A stretch of 64,000 nucleotides of DNA, from assembly GCF_900115295.1 (NCBI RefSeq), contig NZ_FOVZ01000002.1, positions 186,001-250,000 on the forward strand, given 5' to 3'. This stretch comes from Sphingomonas sp. OK281 (lineage in GTDB: Bacteria; Pseudomonadota; Alphaproteobacteria; Sphingomonadales; Sphingomonadaceae). This document shows, piece after piece, positions 43,807 through 52,329 of the stretch (position 1 is the first letter of the stretch; every line of letters begins with the position of its first letter). Under the pieces are notes generated by a model that saw only the letters and a program-made list of their open reading frames with translations, was not told the DNA's origin and made no database searches. The position numbers were made by a program, and so were the translations under genes.

Positions 43807-43854
43807 GACATCACCTCGCACGCCACCACCGTTACATGTGCCACCCCGCCAAGG

Positions 43855-43959
43855 ACCACCCCGGCGAAGGCCGGGGCCCAATTGGAAAAGTCGAGGTAAC
43901 GGCGCGCAACGCAAACCAATTCACGGCCCTCAATTGGGCCCCGGCCTCCGCCGGGGTGG
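43855..43959. repeat. Intergenic inverted repeat, family C, copy C5
   Basis: Arms ACCACCCCGGCGAAGGCCGG with GGCCCAATTGG, and CAATTGGGCCCCGGCCTCCG with CCGGGGTGG. It lies between the LOG-family gene and crtB. Confidence 0.9.
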
Positions 43960-43987
43960 AGCAGGGTGTCGGGGTGCGATCCGAACC

Positions 43988-44569
43988 TCACAAATCCGAC
44001 GCGTTCATCCGCACGATCGGCTGCGTCGGCACATGCTCGGCCATCCGGTCAAGCAGCACGTCCAGCGTATCCGCCACGATCAGCAGATCCCGGTGCTGCG
44101 GCCGCAAAAACCCAACCTCGCCCATCTTCTCCCAGAACGCGATCAGGTGATCGTAATACCCAGCCGTATTCAGCAACCCGACCGGATCCGCATGATACCC
44201 AAGCTGCGCCCAACTCAGCGCCTCCCACAACTCGTCCATCGTCCCCGTGCCGCCCGGAATCGTCACGAACCCGTCGGAGAGATCGGTAAACATCTGCTTG
44301 CGCTGATGCATCCCGCTGACGACGTGCAACTCGGTCAGCCCGCGATGCGCGACCTCCGCATCGACCAGCGCCTGTGGAATGACGCCGATAACCTCGCCGC
44401 CGCCCTCCAGCGCACCATCCGCGATCGCGCCCATCAGCCCGGTCCGCCCGCCGCCATAAACAAGGCCGATCCCCCGCTCGGCAAAGGCGCGTCCGAGCGC
44501 CCGAGCGCCTTCGATATAGATGGGATCAGCCGGCGTAGCCGACCCGCAATACACAGCAAGTCTCTTCAT
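43988..44569 (-). CDS. LOG-family (TIGR00730) nucleotide 5'-monophosphate phosphoribohydrolase
   Basis: A 193-residue Rossmann-fold protein. The N-terminus RLAVYCGSATPADPIYIEGA, the motif VYGGGRTGLMGAIADGAL and the active-site box IPGGTGTMDELWEAL are those of the LOG family, which splits cytokinin ribotides or nucleotide monophosphates into base and ribose phosphate. The bacterial substrate is often AMP or unknown. Length is normal. It sits between crtI and crtB on the same strand, flanked by repeats C5 and G, and has no obvious role in carotenoid synthesis. Confidence 0.92.
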   Translation of the reverse strand: MKRLAVYCGSATPADPIYIEGARALGRAFAERGIGLVYGGGRTGLMGAIADGALEGGGEVIGVIPQALVDAEVAHRGLTELHVVSGMHQRKQMFTDLSDGFVTIPGGTGTMDELWEALSWAQLGYHADPVGLLNTAGYYDHLIAFWEKMGEVGFLRPQHRDLLIVADTLDVLLDRMAEHVPTQPIVRMNASDL

Positions 44570-44615
44570 CCCGCCTCGCTAGGGGAAGCGCGCGGGGTGC
44601 CGCAAGAGAAGAATG

Positions 44616-44762
44616 GGTTCACGCGGAGACGCGGAGGCGCGGAGGTGTCACGTTCGGGACAGCGCTCGCGCTGTCTTCACGCAAGTCGCGCAGATCGTTG
44701 AAGACACGGTCGCTACACGACAAGCGCAACACCTCCGCGTCTCCGCGCCTCCGCGTGAACAA
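44616..44762. repeat. Intergenic inverted repeat, family G
   Basis: Two 30-base arms, GTTCACGCGGAGACGCGGAG with GCGCGGAGGTG and ACCTCCGCGTCTCCGCGCCT with CCGCGTGAAC, are nearly exact inverted copies about 85 bases apart. The arms consist of CGCGGAG units. The core holds GCGCTCGCGCTG and CGCAAGTCGCGCAGATCG. One copy in the window. Confidence 0.85.
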
Positions 44763-44765
44763 ACC

Positions 44766-46244
44766 TTACTTCTCGCCTTCCAACATCAACCGAGCGGTAG
44801 CCTTCGCACTCCCGACAACCCCCGGAATGCCCGCACCCGGATGAGTCCCAGCCCCCACGAAGTACAGGTTCGGAATATGCTCGTCGCGGTTGTGAACCCG
44901 GAAATACGCACTCTGCGTCAACACCGGTTCCAGCGAGAACGCCGACCCCAGATGCGCATTCAGATCCTGCGCGAAATCCTTCGGCGCGTACGAGAACTTC
45001 GTCACGATCCGCTCGTGAATATCCGGGATCAACCGCCGCCCGATCTCGTCGAGGATGCGCTTCTCCAGGATCGGCGCGATCTCGTCCCAGTCGACCGGGA
45101 ATTTCCCCAGATGCGGTACCGGCGCCAGTGCATAGAAGGTCGAATGCCCCTCCGGCGCCAGCGAAGGATCGGTCACGGTCGGATGATGCAGGTACAGCGA
45201 GAAATCTTCCGACAGCACGCCGTGGTCGTAGATGTCCTCGAGCAGCCCCTTATAGCGCGGCCCGAACAGGATCATGTGGTGCGGGATGCCCGGCCACGTG
45301 CCCTTGATTCCGAAATGCACCACGAACAGCGACGGCGAGTACTTCTTCCGCTCGAGCGACCCCGTCTTCCGCTTGGCACTGCGCGACGTCGCCAGCAGTT
45401 CGCGATAGGTGTGCATGATATCGCTGTTCGCCGCGATCGCATCCGCCTGACCCGACCAGCCGCTCGCGCAGGTCACGCCGGTCGCGCGATCGCCGAGAGT
45501 CTCGATCGACGTCACCGGATCGTCGAGCCGCAACACGCCGCCCAGTCGCTCGAACTGTGTGACCAGCGCCGCCACCAGCCGATTGGTCCCGCCGCGTGCG
45601 AACCACACCCCGCCGTCACGCTCCAGCTTGTGGATCAGCGCATAGATCGCGCTCGTCGTCATCGGGTTGCCGCCGACCAGCAGCGTATGGAACGACAGTG
45701 CCTCGCGGAGCTTCTCCGACTTCACGAAGCTCGACACGATCGAATAGACCGACCGCCACGCCTGGTATTTCGCCAGCGCCGGCGCCGCCTTGATCATCGA
45801 CCCGAAGTCGAGGAACGCGACATGGCCAAGCTTCTCATAGCCCTCGTGGAACACACCCGCCGAATATTGCAGGAACTTCTCATACCCCGCCCAGTCGCCG
45901 GGATGCAGCTTCTCGATCTCGGCGCGCATCTGTACGTCGTCGTTGGTGTAGTCGAAATTGGTCCCGTCGGGCCAGTTCAGCCGGTAGAACGGCAGCACCG
46001 GATCGAGCGTCACGTCCTCGCTCATGTCGCGCCCGGTCAGCGCCCACAGCTCGCGCAGGCAATCCGGATCGGTGATCACCGTCGGCCCCGCATCGAACGT
46101 GAACCCATCACGCTCCCAGAAATATCCGCGGCCACCCGGCTTGTCGCGGCTCTCGACGATCGTCGTCTGCACGCCCGCGGATTGCAGCCGGATCGCGAGC
46201 GCCAGCCCGCCGAAACCTGCGCCGATGACTATTGCGGTCTTCAT
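44766..46244 (-). CDS. crtI: Phytoene desaturase
   Basis: A 492-residue FAD enzyme that converts phytoene to lycopene. The dinucleotide-binding motif is at the start (AIVIGAGFGGLALAIRL), followed by VESRDKPGGRGYFWERDGFT, DAGPTVITDPDCL, and the bacterial-type C-terminal signature NLYFVGAGTHPGAGIPGVVG. The start at 46244 overlaps the crtY stop (ATGA), which fixes it and shows translational coupling. Confidence 0.96.
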   Translation of the reverse strand: MKTAIVIGAGFGGLALAIRLQSAGVQTTIVESRDKPGGRGYFWERDGFTFDAGPTVITDPDCLRELWALTGRDMSEDVTLDPVLPFYRLNWPDGTNFDYTNDDVQMRAEIEKLHPGDWAGYEKFLQYSAGVFHEGYEKLGHVAFLDFGSMIKAAPALAKYQAWRSVYSIVSSFVKSEKLREALSFHTLLVGGNPMTTSAIYALIHKLERDGGVWFARGGTNRLVAALVTQFERLGGVLRLDDPVTSIETLGDRATGVTCASGWSGQADAIAANSDIMHTYRELLATSRSAKRKTGSLERKKYSPSLFVVHFGIKGTWPGIPHHMILFGPRYKGLLEDIYDHGVLSEDFSLYLHHPTVTDPSLAPEGHSTFYALAPVPHLGKFPVDWDEIAPILEKRILDEIGRRLIPDIHERIVTKFSYAPKDFAQDLNAHLGSAFSLEPVLTQSAYFRVHNRDEHIPNLYFVGAGTHPGAGIPGVVGSAKATARLMLEGEK

Positions 46245-47407
46245 GATGACATACTGCCTGCGATGGCGCGGACGGCGCGCACGATGGGGACGGGGGGCTT
46301 GCCGGTCAGAACGCGCGCCTTGTCGGAAAGCGTCGAGCGGCCGGCATAGAAACGGCCGATAAGCGATGGGGAGAGGCGGTAGAAGCGCTCGAGGATGCGG
46401 TAGCGTTCCTCCGGTTCGGCGGCGCGGAACAACATCGTGTCGAGCATCCGGTAGAAACCGCGACTTTTCCACGTCGCCCGCGCCATCGCATGCGTCGCAT
46501 CGTGCAGCATCGCTCCGGAGAAATCGCCGAGGTTCGCCAGCATCGCCGCAGTCCGCACCGCATCGGGCAGCGAATAGCCGGTGGTCGGATGGAACATCCC
46601 CGCGCGCATCCCGGCCTTGGCCACGCGCGCGCCACCCGACCGCCAATACGCCTCGAAATCGCCCCCCATCGCTACCGGCAGCACGCCGGACTCTTCGCGA
46701 ACGACATTCTCGACCGACCAGCCACGGTTCGCGACATAGTCGTCGATCCGCGCGCCCAGCACCGGGATATCGAGATCCGGCGTGTCGCTATAGTAAGTGT
46801 CCTCGACGAACATCCGGTCCGCACTGAACGGCAGGCAGTAGACGAACCGATACCCGTCGATCTGCGGAATGGTGGCGTCCATCACCATCGGCCGTGGGCT
46901 CTCGTGCGGCACGCTCAGCGCCAGCTCGCGCCCGAGAAACTTCTGCCATGCGAGATCGAGCAGCGACAGGTCGCCCGGCCCGCGCGCGTCGATCACGCCG
47001 GTCGCCTCGATCCGGTCGCCGTCCGCGAGCACCACCGCAGTCGCGCTCGCCCCCGAAACCTTCCGCCCCAGCATCAGCGCCTCCGCCGGGAGTATGCGGC
47101 GAACCTGGCGGTCCAGCTTGCTGCTCTCGATCGAATAATAGGTCGCGTCGATCGTCCGCTCGTGCGCCGGGAAGCGCACATCGTACCCGCGCCACGCATG
47201 CACCACGAGCGGCGCGACGATCCAGCGATCCTCTTGCGCCACGTCGCTCCCGAAGAACGACCAGAGATGATTGCCGCCGACCGTCTGCGCGGAATCGATC
47301 AGCCGCACGTCGAGCGCCGGGTGCCTGGCCTTGAGGGCCAGCGCGATCATCCCGCCGGCCAAACCCGCGCCAACGATCGCAACGTCGCAGGAGATCGTCG
47401 ATGCCAT
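46241..47407 (-). CDS. crtY: Lycopene beta-cyclase
   Basis: A 388-residue enzyme that forms the beta-ionone rings of beta-carotene. Signatures: CDVAIVGAGLAGGMIALAL for nucleotide binding, IDATYYSIESSKLDRQVR, GVIDARGPGDLS, and RAGMFHPTTGYSLPDAVRTA near the C-terminus. The ATG at 47407 follows CGGAGG. It heads the crtY-crtI pair. With crtB it gives beta-carotene; hydroxylation for nostoxanthin- or zeaxanthin-type pigments needs further genes. Confidence 0.95.
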   Translation of the reverse strand: MASTISCDVAIVGAGLAGGMIALALKARHPALDVRLIDSAQTVGGNHLWSFFGSDVAQEDRWIVAPLVVHAWRGYDVRFPAHERTIDATYYSIESSKLDRQVRRILPAEALMLGRKVSGASATAVVLADGDRIEATGVIDARGPGDLSLLDLAWQKFLGRELALSVPHESPRPMVMDATIPQIDGYRFVYCLPFSADRMFVEDTYYSDTPDLDIPVLGARIDDYVANRGWSVENVVREESGVLPVAMGGDFEAYWRSGGARVAKAGMRAGMFHPTTGYSLPDAVRTAAMLANLGDFSGAMLHDATHAMARATWKSRGFYRMLDTMLFRAAEPEERYRILERFYRLSPSLIGRFYAGRSTLSDKARVLTGKPPVPIVRAVRAIAGSMSS

Positions 47408-47558
47408 GCCTCCGACTAGCGCAAAGCGAGAGCCTCGAAAACAACCTTTGCGACCCAATCGCCTGCGAAGACAACCTGCGTTGCCGGCGTCGAGGTAGGA
47501 TCGGAGCGTGGGGGAGGGGGCGCCGCGATACCGTTCCTCGACCGAGCCGCGCCCGTCG

Positions 47559-47759
47559 CTATTTCTGCGCGGTGACGACCGGCTTCTGGGCTGCGGCGAT
47601 CGGCATCGAATCGCCGGCCCGGTCGTAGAATGCCATCAGCACCAGCCCCAGCGCCAGAATGCTGCCGGCGATGACATAGATCAGGCTCCTATGGTCCCGG
47701 CCGGCATTCATGGTGGTATTCGTGCCGGTATCCCCGCGCGCGGCGTCTTGGTTTGCCAT
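47559..47759 (-). CDS. Small single-pass membrane protein (66 aa)
   Basis: A 66-residue protein: a polar N-terminus (MANQDAARGDTGTNTTMNAG), one membrane helix (SLIYVIAGSILALGLVLMAF) and a short periplasmic tail (YDRAGDSMPIAAAQK). GGAGAGA lies 5 bases before the ATG, which is a good site. Its function is unknown. It lies upstream of crtY on the same strand. Confidence 0.7.
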   Translation of the reverse strand: MANQDAARGDTGTNTTMNAGRDHRSLIYVIAGSILALGLVLMAFYDRAGDSMPIAAAQKPVVTAQK

Positions 47760-47959
47760 GCATCTCTCTCCGAATTGGCAGGTCGTCCTGCTCTGGAGGG
47801 GAGGCTATCAGGTTTCGTCGCACTGCATAGAGGCTATTGCAATCGCATGGGATCTGCCTGGAGATCCGTCGGGGGATGTGTCGGGACGATGGAGAAACGG
47901 CCCCCCAAGCCGGCATCGCCGTGGAGGATATGCCACCCAGCGACGGGTGAACCCGTGCG

Positions 47960-48559
47960 TCAGCCCTTCCAGTCCGCCAGCGCGTCGTCATAGCGCCGCT
48001 TTTCGGCGTCGACCGCCGCCTGCGCCTTCTCCATCGCCAGGTCCCGCGATCGTTCGAGCGCGCGTCTCTCGCGGACCAGCGCAGCCTCGCGCGCGGCGAG
48101 GTCCCGTAACGCACGACGAAACTCCGCCTCGCACGCCTCGCGTGCTTCCTCGACAGTATCCAGCGCGCCCCGGCTTGGTTTCGGCTTCGGTTTGGGCCTC
48201 GGCTTAGGCTTCGGGGGAGCGGGCGCTGCCTCGGCCCGCGAGCGCCGCGTTTCATAATGGTCCTCGTCCGATGCATCGGATCCAGGTTCCCCCGTCCCCT
48301 TCGCCGACACGGCACGCGCCGGCAGGGCCGCGATCTGTTCGGCCGTGGTCCCGCGCGATCGCTTGATCACCACGCCGGGGGACGCCAGCGGTTCGGCGGC
48401 AAGCGCGGGATCGGTCACCAGTTCGGCGATACCGCGCGCGAACAGGTCATGGTCGCTGCCCCACGCCGCCAGCGCCGCCTTCTGGCTCGGCGCCGCGACA
48501 TAGGCGTCGTGGAACCCCGCCGCCGTCCGGTACACTTTCAGCTTGCTCGCCCGCGCCAT
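47960..48559 (-). CDS. Conserved hypothetical protein with proline-lysine linker and coiled coil
   Basis: A 199-residue cytoplasmic protein. The N-terminal 90 residues look globular (LKVYRTAAGFHDAYVAAPSQ, KAALAAWGSDHDLFARG). A linker KPKPRPKPKPKP follows near residue 118, then a charged coiled coil (ACEAEFRRALRDLAAREAAL, VRERRALERSRDL). Similar sphingomonad proteins are sometimes labelled TolA-like because of the linker, but there is no membrane anchor. Function is unknown. It is divergent from the hydroxylase gene. Confidence 0.75.
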   Translation of the reverse strand: MARASKLKVYRTAAGFHDAYVAAPSQKAALAAWGSDHDLFARGIAELVTDPALAAEPLASPGVVIKRSRGTTAEQIAALPARAVSAKGTGEPGSDASDEDHYETRRSRAEAAPAPPKPKPRPKPKPKPSRGALDTVEEAREACEAEFRRALRDLAAREAALVRERRALERSRDLAMEKAQAAVDAEKRRYDDALADWKG

Positions 48560-48632
48560 GCATCAGGCTAGCGTGCCCATTTCGGCGGCGCCACCCATTA
48601 CGTCTTGCTGCAAAACCGCCTATAAGCGCCTC

Positions 48633-49433
48633 ATGTGGCTCGCCATCCTCCTCTCCGCGATCGCGATGACCGCGATCGTCGGAATCCGCTATCTCATCGT
48701 TTCCGGCGCGTTCGCCGCCGCGACGCGCGCACGCCATCCCGGCCTATACCGCGGGCTCGACGCGCAGATGCGGCGCGAGATCTGGTGGAGCATCGCCTCC
48801 GCCGCGATCTACGGCGTGCCCGCGGGGATCGTCGCCTGGGGCTGGCAGAACCGCGGCTGGACGCAAATCTACACCGACGTGCATGCGTATCCGCTCTGGT
48901 ATGTGCCGGTGTCGGTGCTCGCGTTCCTGTTCGCGCACGACACCTGGTTCTACTGGACGCATCGCTGGATGCATTGGCCCAAGCCCTTCAAGCTCGCGCA
49001 CGCGGTGCATCACGCCAGCCGACCCCCGACGGCATGGGCGGCGATGGCGTTTCACCCGATCGAGGCGATCACGGGCGCTGTGATAATTCCGCTACTGGTA
49101 TTCCTAATTCCGATCAATGTCGGCGCGCTGGGTCTGGTACTGACGATCATGACCGTTATGGGGGTGACCAATCACATGGGGTGGGAGGTTTTCCCGCGGT
49201 TCATGTGGCGGGGCGCACTGGGCGGCTGGCTGATCACGGCGAGTCATCATCAGCGCCATCACGAACAATACGGGTGCAATTATGGCCTATATTTCCGCTT
49301 TTGGGATCGGCTCTGCGGCACCGACAAGGGGCTCGGCGACTTTGCCAGGGCGCACGCCAAGGCTGCCGCTCGTAATCGCGGCGGCGACGGCGTGGGCGAT
49401 GCTGGCAGCAGCGGCCCCCGTCACGCGGCTTGA
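48633..49433 (+). CDS. Fatty-acid-hydroxylase/sterol-desaturase superfamily membrane protein
   Basis: A 266-residue di-iron membrane enzyme. It has the three histidine clusters of the superfamily: HDTWFYWTHRWMH, HAVHHAS, and HHQRHHEQYG, plus about four membrane helices (MWLAILLSAIAMTAIVGIRY first). It is longer than standard CrtZ (about 165-175 residues). Its place near crtYIB makes a carotenoid ring hydroxylase possible, but other lipid substrates are equally open. The start at 48633 was chosen over the upstream ATG at 48543 because the helix starts directly there. Its 3' end overlaps the DUF2141 gene. Confidence 0.88.
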   Translation: MWLAILLSAIAMTAIVGIRYLIVSGAFAAATRARHPGLYRGLDAQMRREIWWSIASAAIYGVPAGIVAWGWQNRGWTQIYTDVHAYPLWYVPVSVLAFLFAHDTWFYWTHRWMHWPKPFKLAHAVHHASRPPTAWAAMAFHPIEAITGAVIIPLLVFLIPINVGALGLVLTIMTVMGVTNHMGWEVFPRFMWRGALGGWLITASHHQRHHEQYGCNYGLYFRFWDRLCGTDKGLGDFARAHAKAAARNRGGDGVGDAGSSGPRHAA

Positions 49434-49788
49434 CGTCGAGGTCGACAATCTGCGCTCGTCTAAGGGGATGATCCGGATCTGCCTCACCGCCGATCCCGAC
49501 AATTTCCCGGCCTGCGTCGACGACGCCAACGCGCTGACCCGCTCGATCCCGGCAAGCATCCACACCACCAGCTTCCCCGGCCTGCCGCAGCGCGGCTATG
49601 CGCTCGCCGTCATCCACGACGAGAACAGCAACGCGAAGCTCGACACGATCGCCGGGATCCCGCGCGAAGGCTATGGTTTCTCGCGCAATGCCGCGGTCCG
49701 CTTCGGCCCGCCGCGCTTTTCGGCGGCACGGTTCATGGTTGCCGGTGATGCCGAAATGCAACAGGTGAAAATGCGTTACATCTTCTGA
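49342..49788 (+). CDS. DUF2141 secreted protein
   Basis: A periplasmic protein of the DUF2141 family: LDVEVDNLRSSKGMIRICLT, GYALAVIHDENSNAKLDTI and GYGFSRNAAVRFGPPRF are typical. The start is uncertain. TTG at 49342 gives a clean signal peptide (LPLVIAAATAWAMLAAAAP) but overlaps the hydroxylase gene by 92 bases in another frame; ATG at 49282 overlaps by 152, ATG at 49399 by 35. About 148 residues with the TTG start. The overlap implies co-transcription with the hydroxylase. Function is unknown. Confidence 0.8.
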   Translation: MPGRTPRLPLVIAAATAWAMLAAAAPVTRLDVEVDNLRSSKGMIRICLTADPDNFPACVDDANALTRSIPASIHTTSFPGLPQRGYALAVIHDENSNAKLDTIAGIPREGYGFSRNAAVRFGPPRFSAARFMVAGDAEMQQVKMRYIF

Positions 49789-49857
49789 CGGGTCGTAACG
49801 GACCGAAAACGACTGTCCGGCGTTTTGCGCTGGAACCTTTTTGTCCGGAGCATTTCC

Positions 49858-50721
49858 TTGCGCGCATTCACCCTCTTCACGTCTGCCGCAATCGCGGTCC
49901 TCGCGGTCGCCACGCCGGCGCTCGCTCAGACGGACCCCAATCCTTCGCCGCCGATCACCAACCCCGCCGACAACAACCGCATCACGGTTGCCGTCGGCGT
50001 CGCGACTTTGCCCGACTATCAGGGCGCGGACAGCAATTCCTTCACGCCTGCCGGCGCAATCGTCGGCACCTTTCGCGGGCATGACTTCTTCACCCGCGGC
50101 ACGCAGCTGTACGTCAACTTGATCCCGAACACGGGCGAGGTCGGCATCAACTACGAAGTCGGCGTGATCGGCGCGATCCGTACCGATCGTACCGGCAAGG
50201 TCGACAACCGCCAGGTCCGCGCGCTCGGCAAGATCGACACGGCCTATGAAGTCGGCGGGTTCCTCGGCATCGGCAAGACCGGCGTCATCACCAGCGATTA
50301 CGACACGCTCACCGCGCGCGTCGCCTATGTCCACGACGTGTCGGGCACCTATGACAGCTACGTCATCACCCCGCAGGTGAACTATACGACGCCGCTGTCG
50401 GTCCGCACGCTCGTCGCGATCGGCGCGTCGGCGGATTACGCCGGCAAGGGCTTTGGCCGCACCTATGCGGCGGTGACGCCGATCGGCACGCTCGCCAGCG
50501 GCCTGCGCACGTACGACGTCAACGACAGCGGCTTCCGTCAGATCAACGCGTCGGCGTTCGTCGTTCAGAGCCTGTCGGGCGACTTGCGTCACGGCTTCGG
50601 CGTCGGCGCGGGCGTGGTCTATGGCCGCATGCTCGGCAAGTACAAGAACAGCCCGATCGTCGCCGACGTCGGCTCGGCGGATCAGTGGGTCGGCGCTGTC
50701 GGACTGACCTACACCTTCTGA
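49858..50721 (+). CDS. MipA/OmpV-family outer-membrane protein
   Basis: A 287-residue outer-membrane beta-barrel. The signal peptide is RAFTLFTSAAIAVLAVATPA then LAQ. The mature start RITVAVGVATLPDYQGADSN and the ending VGAVGLTYTF with a C-terminal phenylalanine are typical. Family members act as a scaffold for murein enzymes or as outer-membrane proteins of unclear role. TTG at 49858 with GGAG seven bases upstream gives the best start; another TTG at 49825 is in frame. Confidence 0.88.
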   Translation: MRAFTLFTSAAIAVLAVATPALAQTDPNPSPPITNPADNNRITVAVGVATLPDYQGADSNSFTPAGAIVGTFRGHDFFTRGTQLYVNLIPNTGEVGINYEVGVIGAIRTDRTGKVDNRQVRALGKIDTAYEVGGFLGIGKTGVITSDYDTLTARVAYVHDVSGTYDSYVITPQVNYTTPLSVRTLVAIGASADYAGKGFGRTYAAVTPIGTLASGLRTYDVNDSGFRQINASAFVVQSLSGDLRHGFGVGAGVVYGRMLGKYKNSPIVADVGSADQWVGAVGLTYTF

Positions 50722-50834
50722 TCTGCCTGATCTGGCTGATCTGCGACGGCGCGGCGTTCCGGCGTTGTGCGTCCGGCCGCCGAATCTTTTGAAACTGGAT
50801 GTTTCGGTGCTTCTGGCCAGGCGCCGAACCCAGC

Positions 50835-50960
50835 GATCCTCCCCCGCCAGGGGGAGGTGGCTGGCACTTGCCAGACGGAGGGGGAGGCAAGAGCCACCTC
50901 GGTTCCGTGCCCGCCCTCTCCGTCGCCTTTGGCGCCCCCTCCCTGTTGCGGGGGAGGATC
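50835..50960. repeat. Intergenic inverted repeat, family A, copy A3
   Basis: Left half GATCCTCCCCCGCCAGGGGG with AGGTGGCTGGCACTTGCC and AGACGGAGGG; right half CCTTTGGCGCCCCCTCCCTG then TTGCGGGGGAGGATC. It lies in the 530-base gap between the MipA and ferritin-like genes (50722-51255). Confidence 0.87.
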
Positions 50961-51081
50961 GTGAGGTCGGCATCCCTTTCCGCCACAAAACCGCAATTCG
51001 CAGGCGAACATGCCGCTCGCGGACCCGAATGATACGGTCTGCGACACCCCCTGAAATTTATTTCATCCAACGCCCTTGAAG

Positions 51082-51190
51082 CGTGCGTCCATAATCCTGT
51101 GACGCACGTTTCTCGGCGTGGACGGCATTATTTTTGCCCGCAATAGAGCGCGTTAGGGGCTGGACCTTTTTGAAAGGGTCTGGCTAATAT
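51082..51190 (+). promoter_or_regulatory. Upstream region of the ferritin-like gene pair
   Basis: CGTGCGTC (51082-51089) and GACGCACG (51101-51108) form a perfect inverted repeat with an 11-base spacer. TAATAT at 51185-51190 could be a -10 box, with only a weak TGGACC at -35 spacing. The promoter call is tentative. Confidence 0.3.
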
Positions 51191-51255
51191 CGGTCCAGAC
51201 TGTTCGATTGTTTCAAAACTCCGACGTCTGCAACAACAAGGGGGAGGACCCTGAT

Positions 51256-52278
51256 ATGACCGAGAGCGTGCACCTTATCGAAGCCCTCGATGCGCGAGTG
51301 GAACGGCGTAGCGAGCGACGTGAATTCTTCAAGACCGCGCTGGGCGCCGCTGCGATCACCGCAGCCGGTGCAACCGCATTGTCGTTCTCCACGTCGGCGT
51401 CGGCGCAGACGATCACCGATGCGGACGTCCTGAACTTCGCGCTCAACCTCGAATATCTCGAGGCGCAGTTCTATTCCTACGCCGCCTACGGCACCGGTCT
51501 CGACAACAGCTTGCTCACCGGCATCGGCACGCAGGGTGCGGTCCGCGGTGGCCGCCAGGTCAACTTCACCGATCCGATCGTACGCCAGTATGCGCGTGAG
51601 ATCGCGCAGGACGAGATCGCACACGTCAAGTTCCTCCGCACCGCGCTCGGCACAGCAGCCGCCGTCGCGCAGCCGGTGATCGACGTCAGCGTCTCGCCGA
51701 CCAGCGCGTTCTCGGTCGCCGCACAGGCTGCCGGTCTGGTCCCCGCCGGCACTGCGTTCGATCCCTATGCCTCGGACGAAGCGTTCCTGCTCGGCGCGTT
51801 CATCTTCGAGGACGTCGGCGTGACCGCGTACAAGGGCGCCGCTCCGTTGCTCACCAGCAAGGCCTATCTCGAAGCCGCTGCCGGCCTGCTCGCGGTCGAG
51901 GCGTATCACGCCGCGATCGTCCGCACGACGCTGTACGGCAAGGGCATCGCGACGCCGTCGCTGCGCACCTCGGCCGACGCGATCTCGAAGGCCCGCGACA
52001 GCCTCGACGGCGGTGGCGCCAACACGACGATCTTCGGCACCAACGACATCGATCAGGGTATCTCGTCGTACAGCGCGACGCCGATCAACCTCGCGACCAC
52101 GCAGGCAGCCGTGACCGTGTCGAACATCGTTCCGCTCGACAGCAACGGCGTCGCCTACAGCCGCTCGGCCAGCCAGGTGCTGAACATCGTCTATCTCAAC
52201 AGCGGTGCCGCGTCGGCAGGCGGGTTCTACCCGAACGGCATGAACGGCAACATCAAGACGAGCACCGCGGCAGTCTGA
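51256..52278 (+). CDS. Tat-exported ferritin-like protein (PF13668 type), paralogue 1
   Basis: A 340-residue protein. The N-terminus has a twin-arginine signal ([20 protein letters not shown], ending ASAQ). The ferritin-like four-helix bundle shows [56 protein letters not shown] and [19 protein letters not shown]: two ExxH pairs and further glutamates suit a di-metal site. A conserved C-terminal part ([28 protein letters not shown]) is not part of classical ferritins. GGGGAGGA precedes the ATG at 51256. Its biological role is unknown. It lies 51 bases before a close paralogue. Confidence 0.9.
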   Translation: MTESVHLIEALDARVERRSERREFFKTALGAAAITAAGATALSFSTSASAQTITDADVLNFALNLEYLEAQFYSYAAYGTGLDNSLLTGIGTQGAVRGGRQVNFTDPIVRQYAREIAQDEIAHVKFLRTALGTAAAVAQPVIDVSVSPTSAFSVAAQAAGLVPAGTAFDPYASDEAFLLGAFIFEDVGVTAYKGAAPLLTSKAYLEAAAGLLAVEAYHAAIVRTTLYGKGIATPSLRTSADAISKARDSLDGGGANTTIFGTNDIDQGISSYSATPINLATTQAAVTVSNIVPLDSNGVAYSRSASQVLNIVYLNSGAASAGGFYPNGMNGNIKTSTAAV

Positions 52279-52329
52279 TCGCCATCAGACCCGCCCAACG
52301 CTCTCTTCGCTATTCAGGGGATTAACCCA

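Noticed and set aside
44616..44762. Repeat G as terminal inverted repeats of a small transposon
   Set aside because: The 85-base core has no coding capacity and no target duplication is visible, so it is kept only as an inverted repeat.
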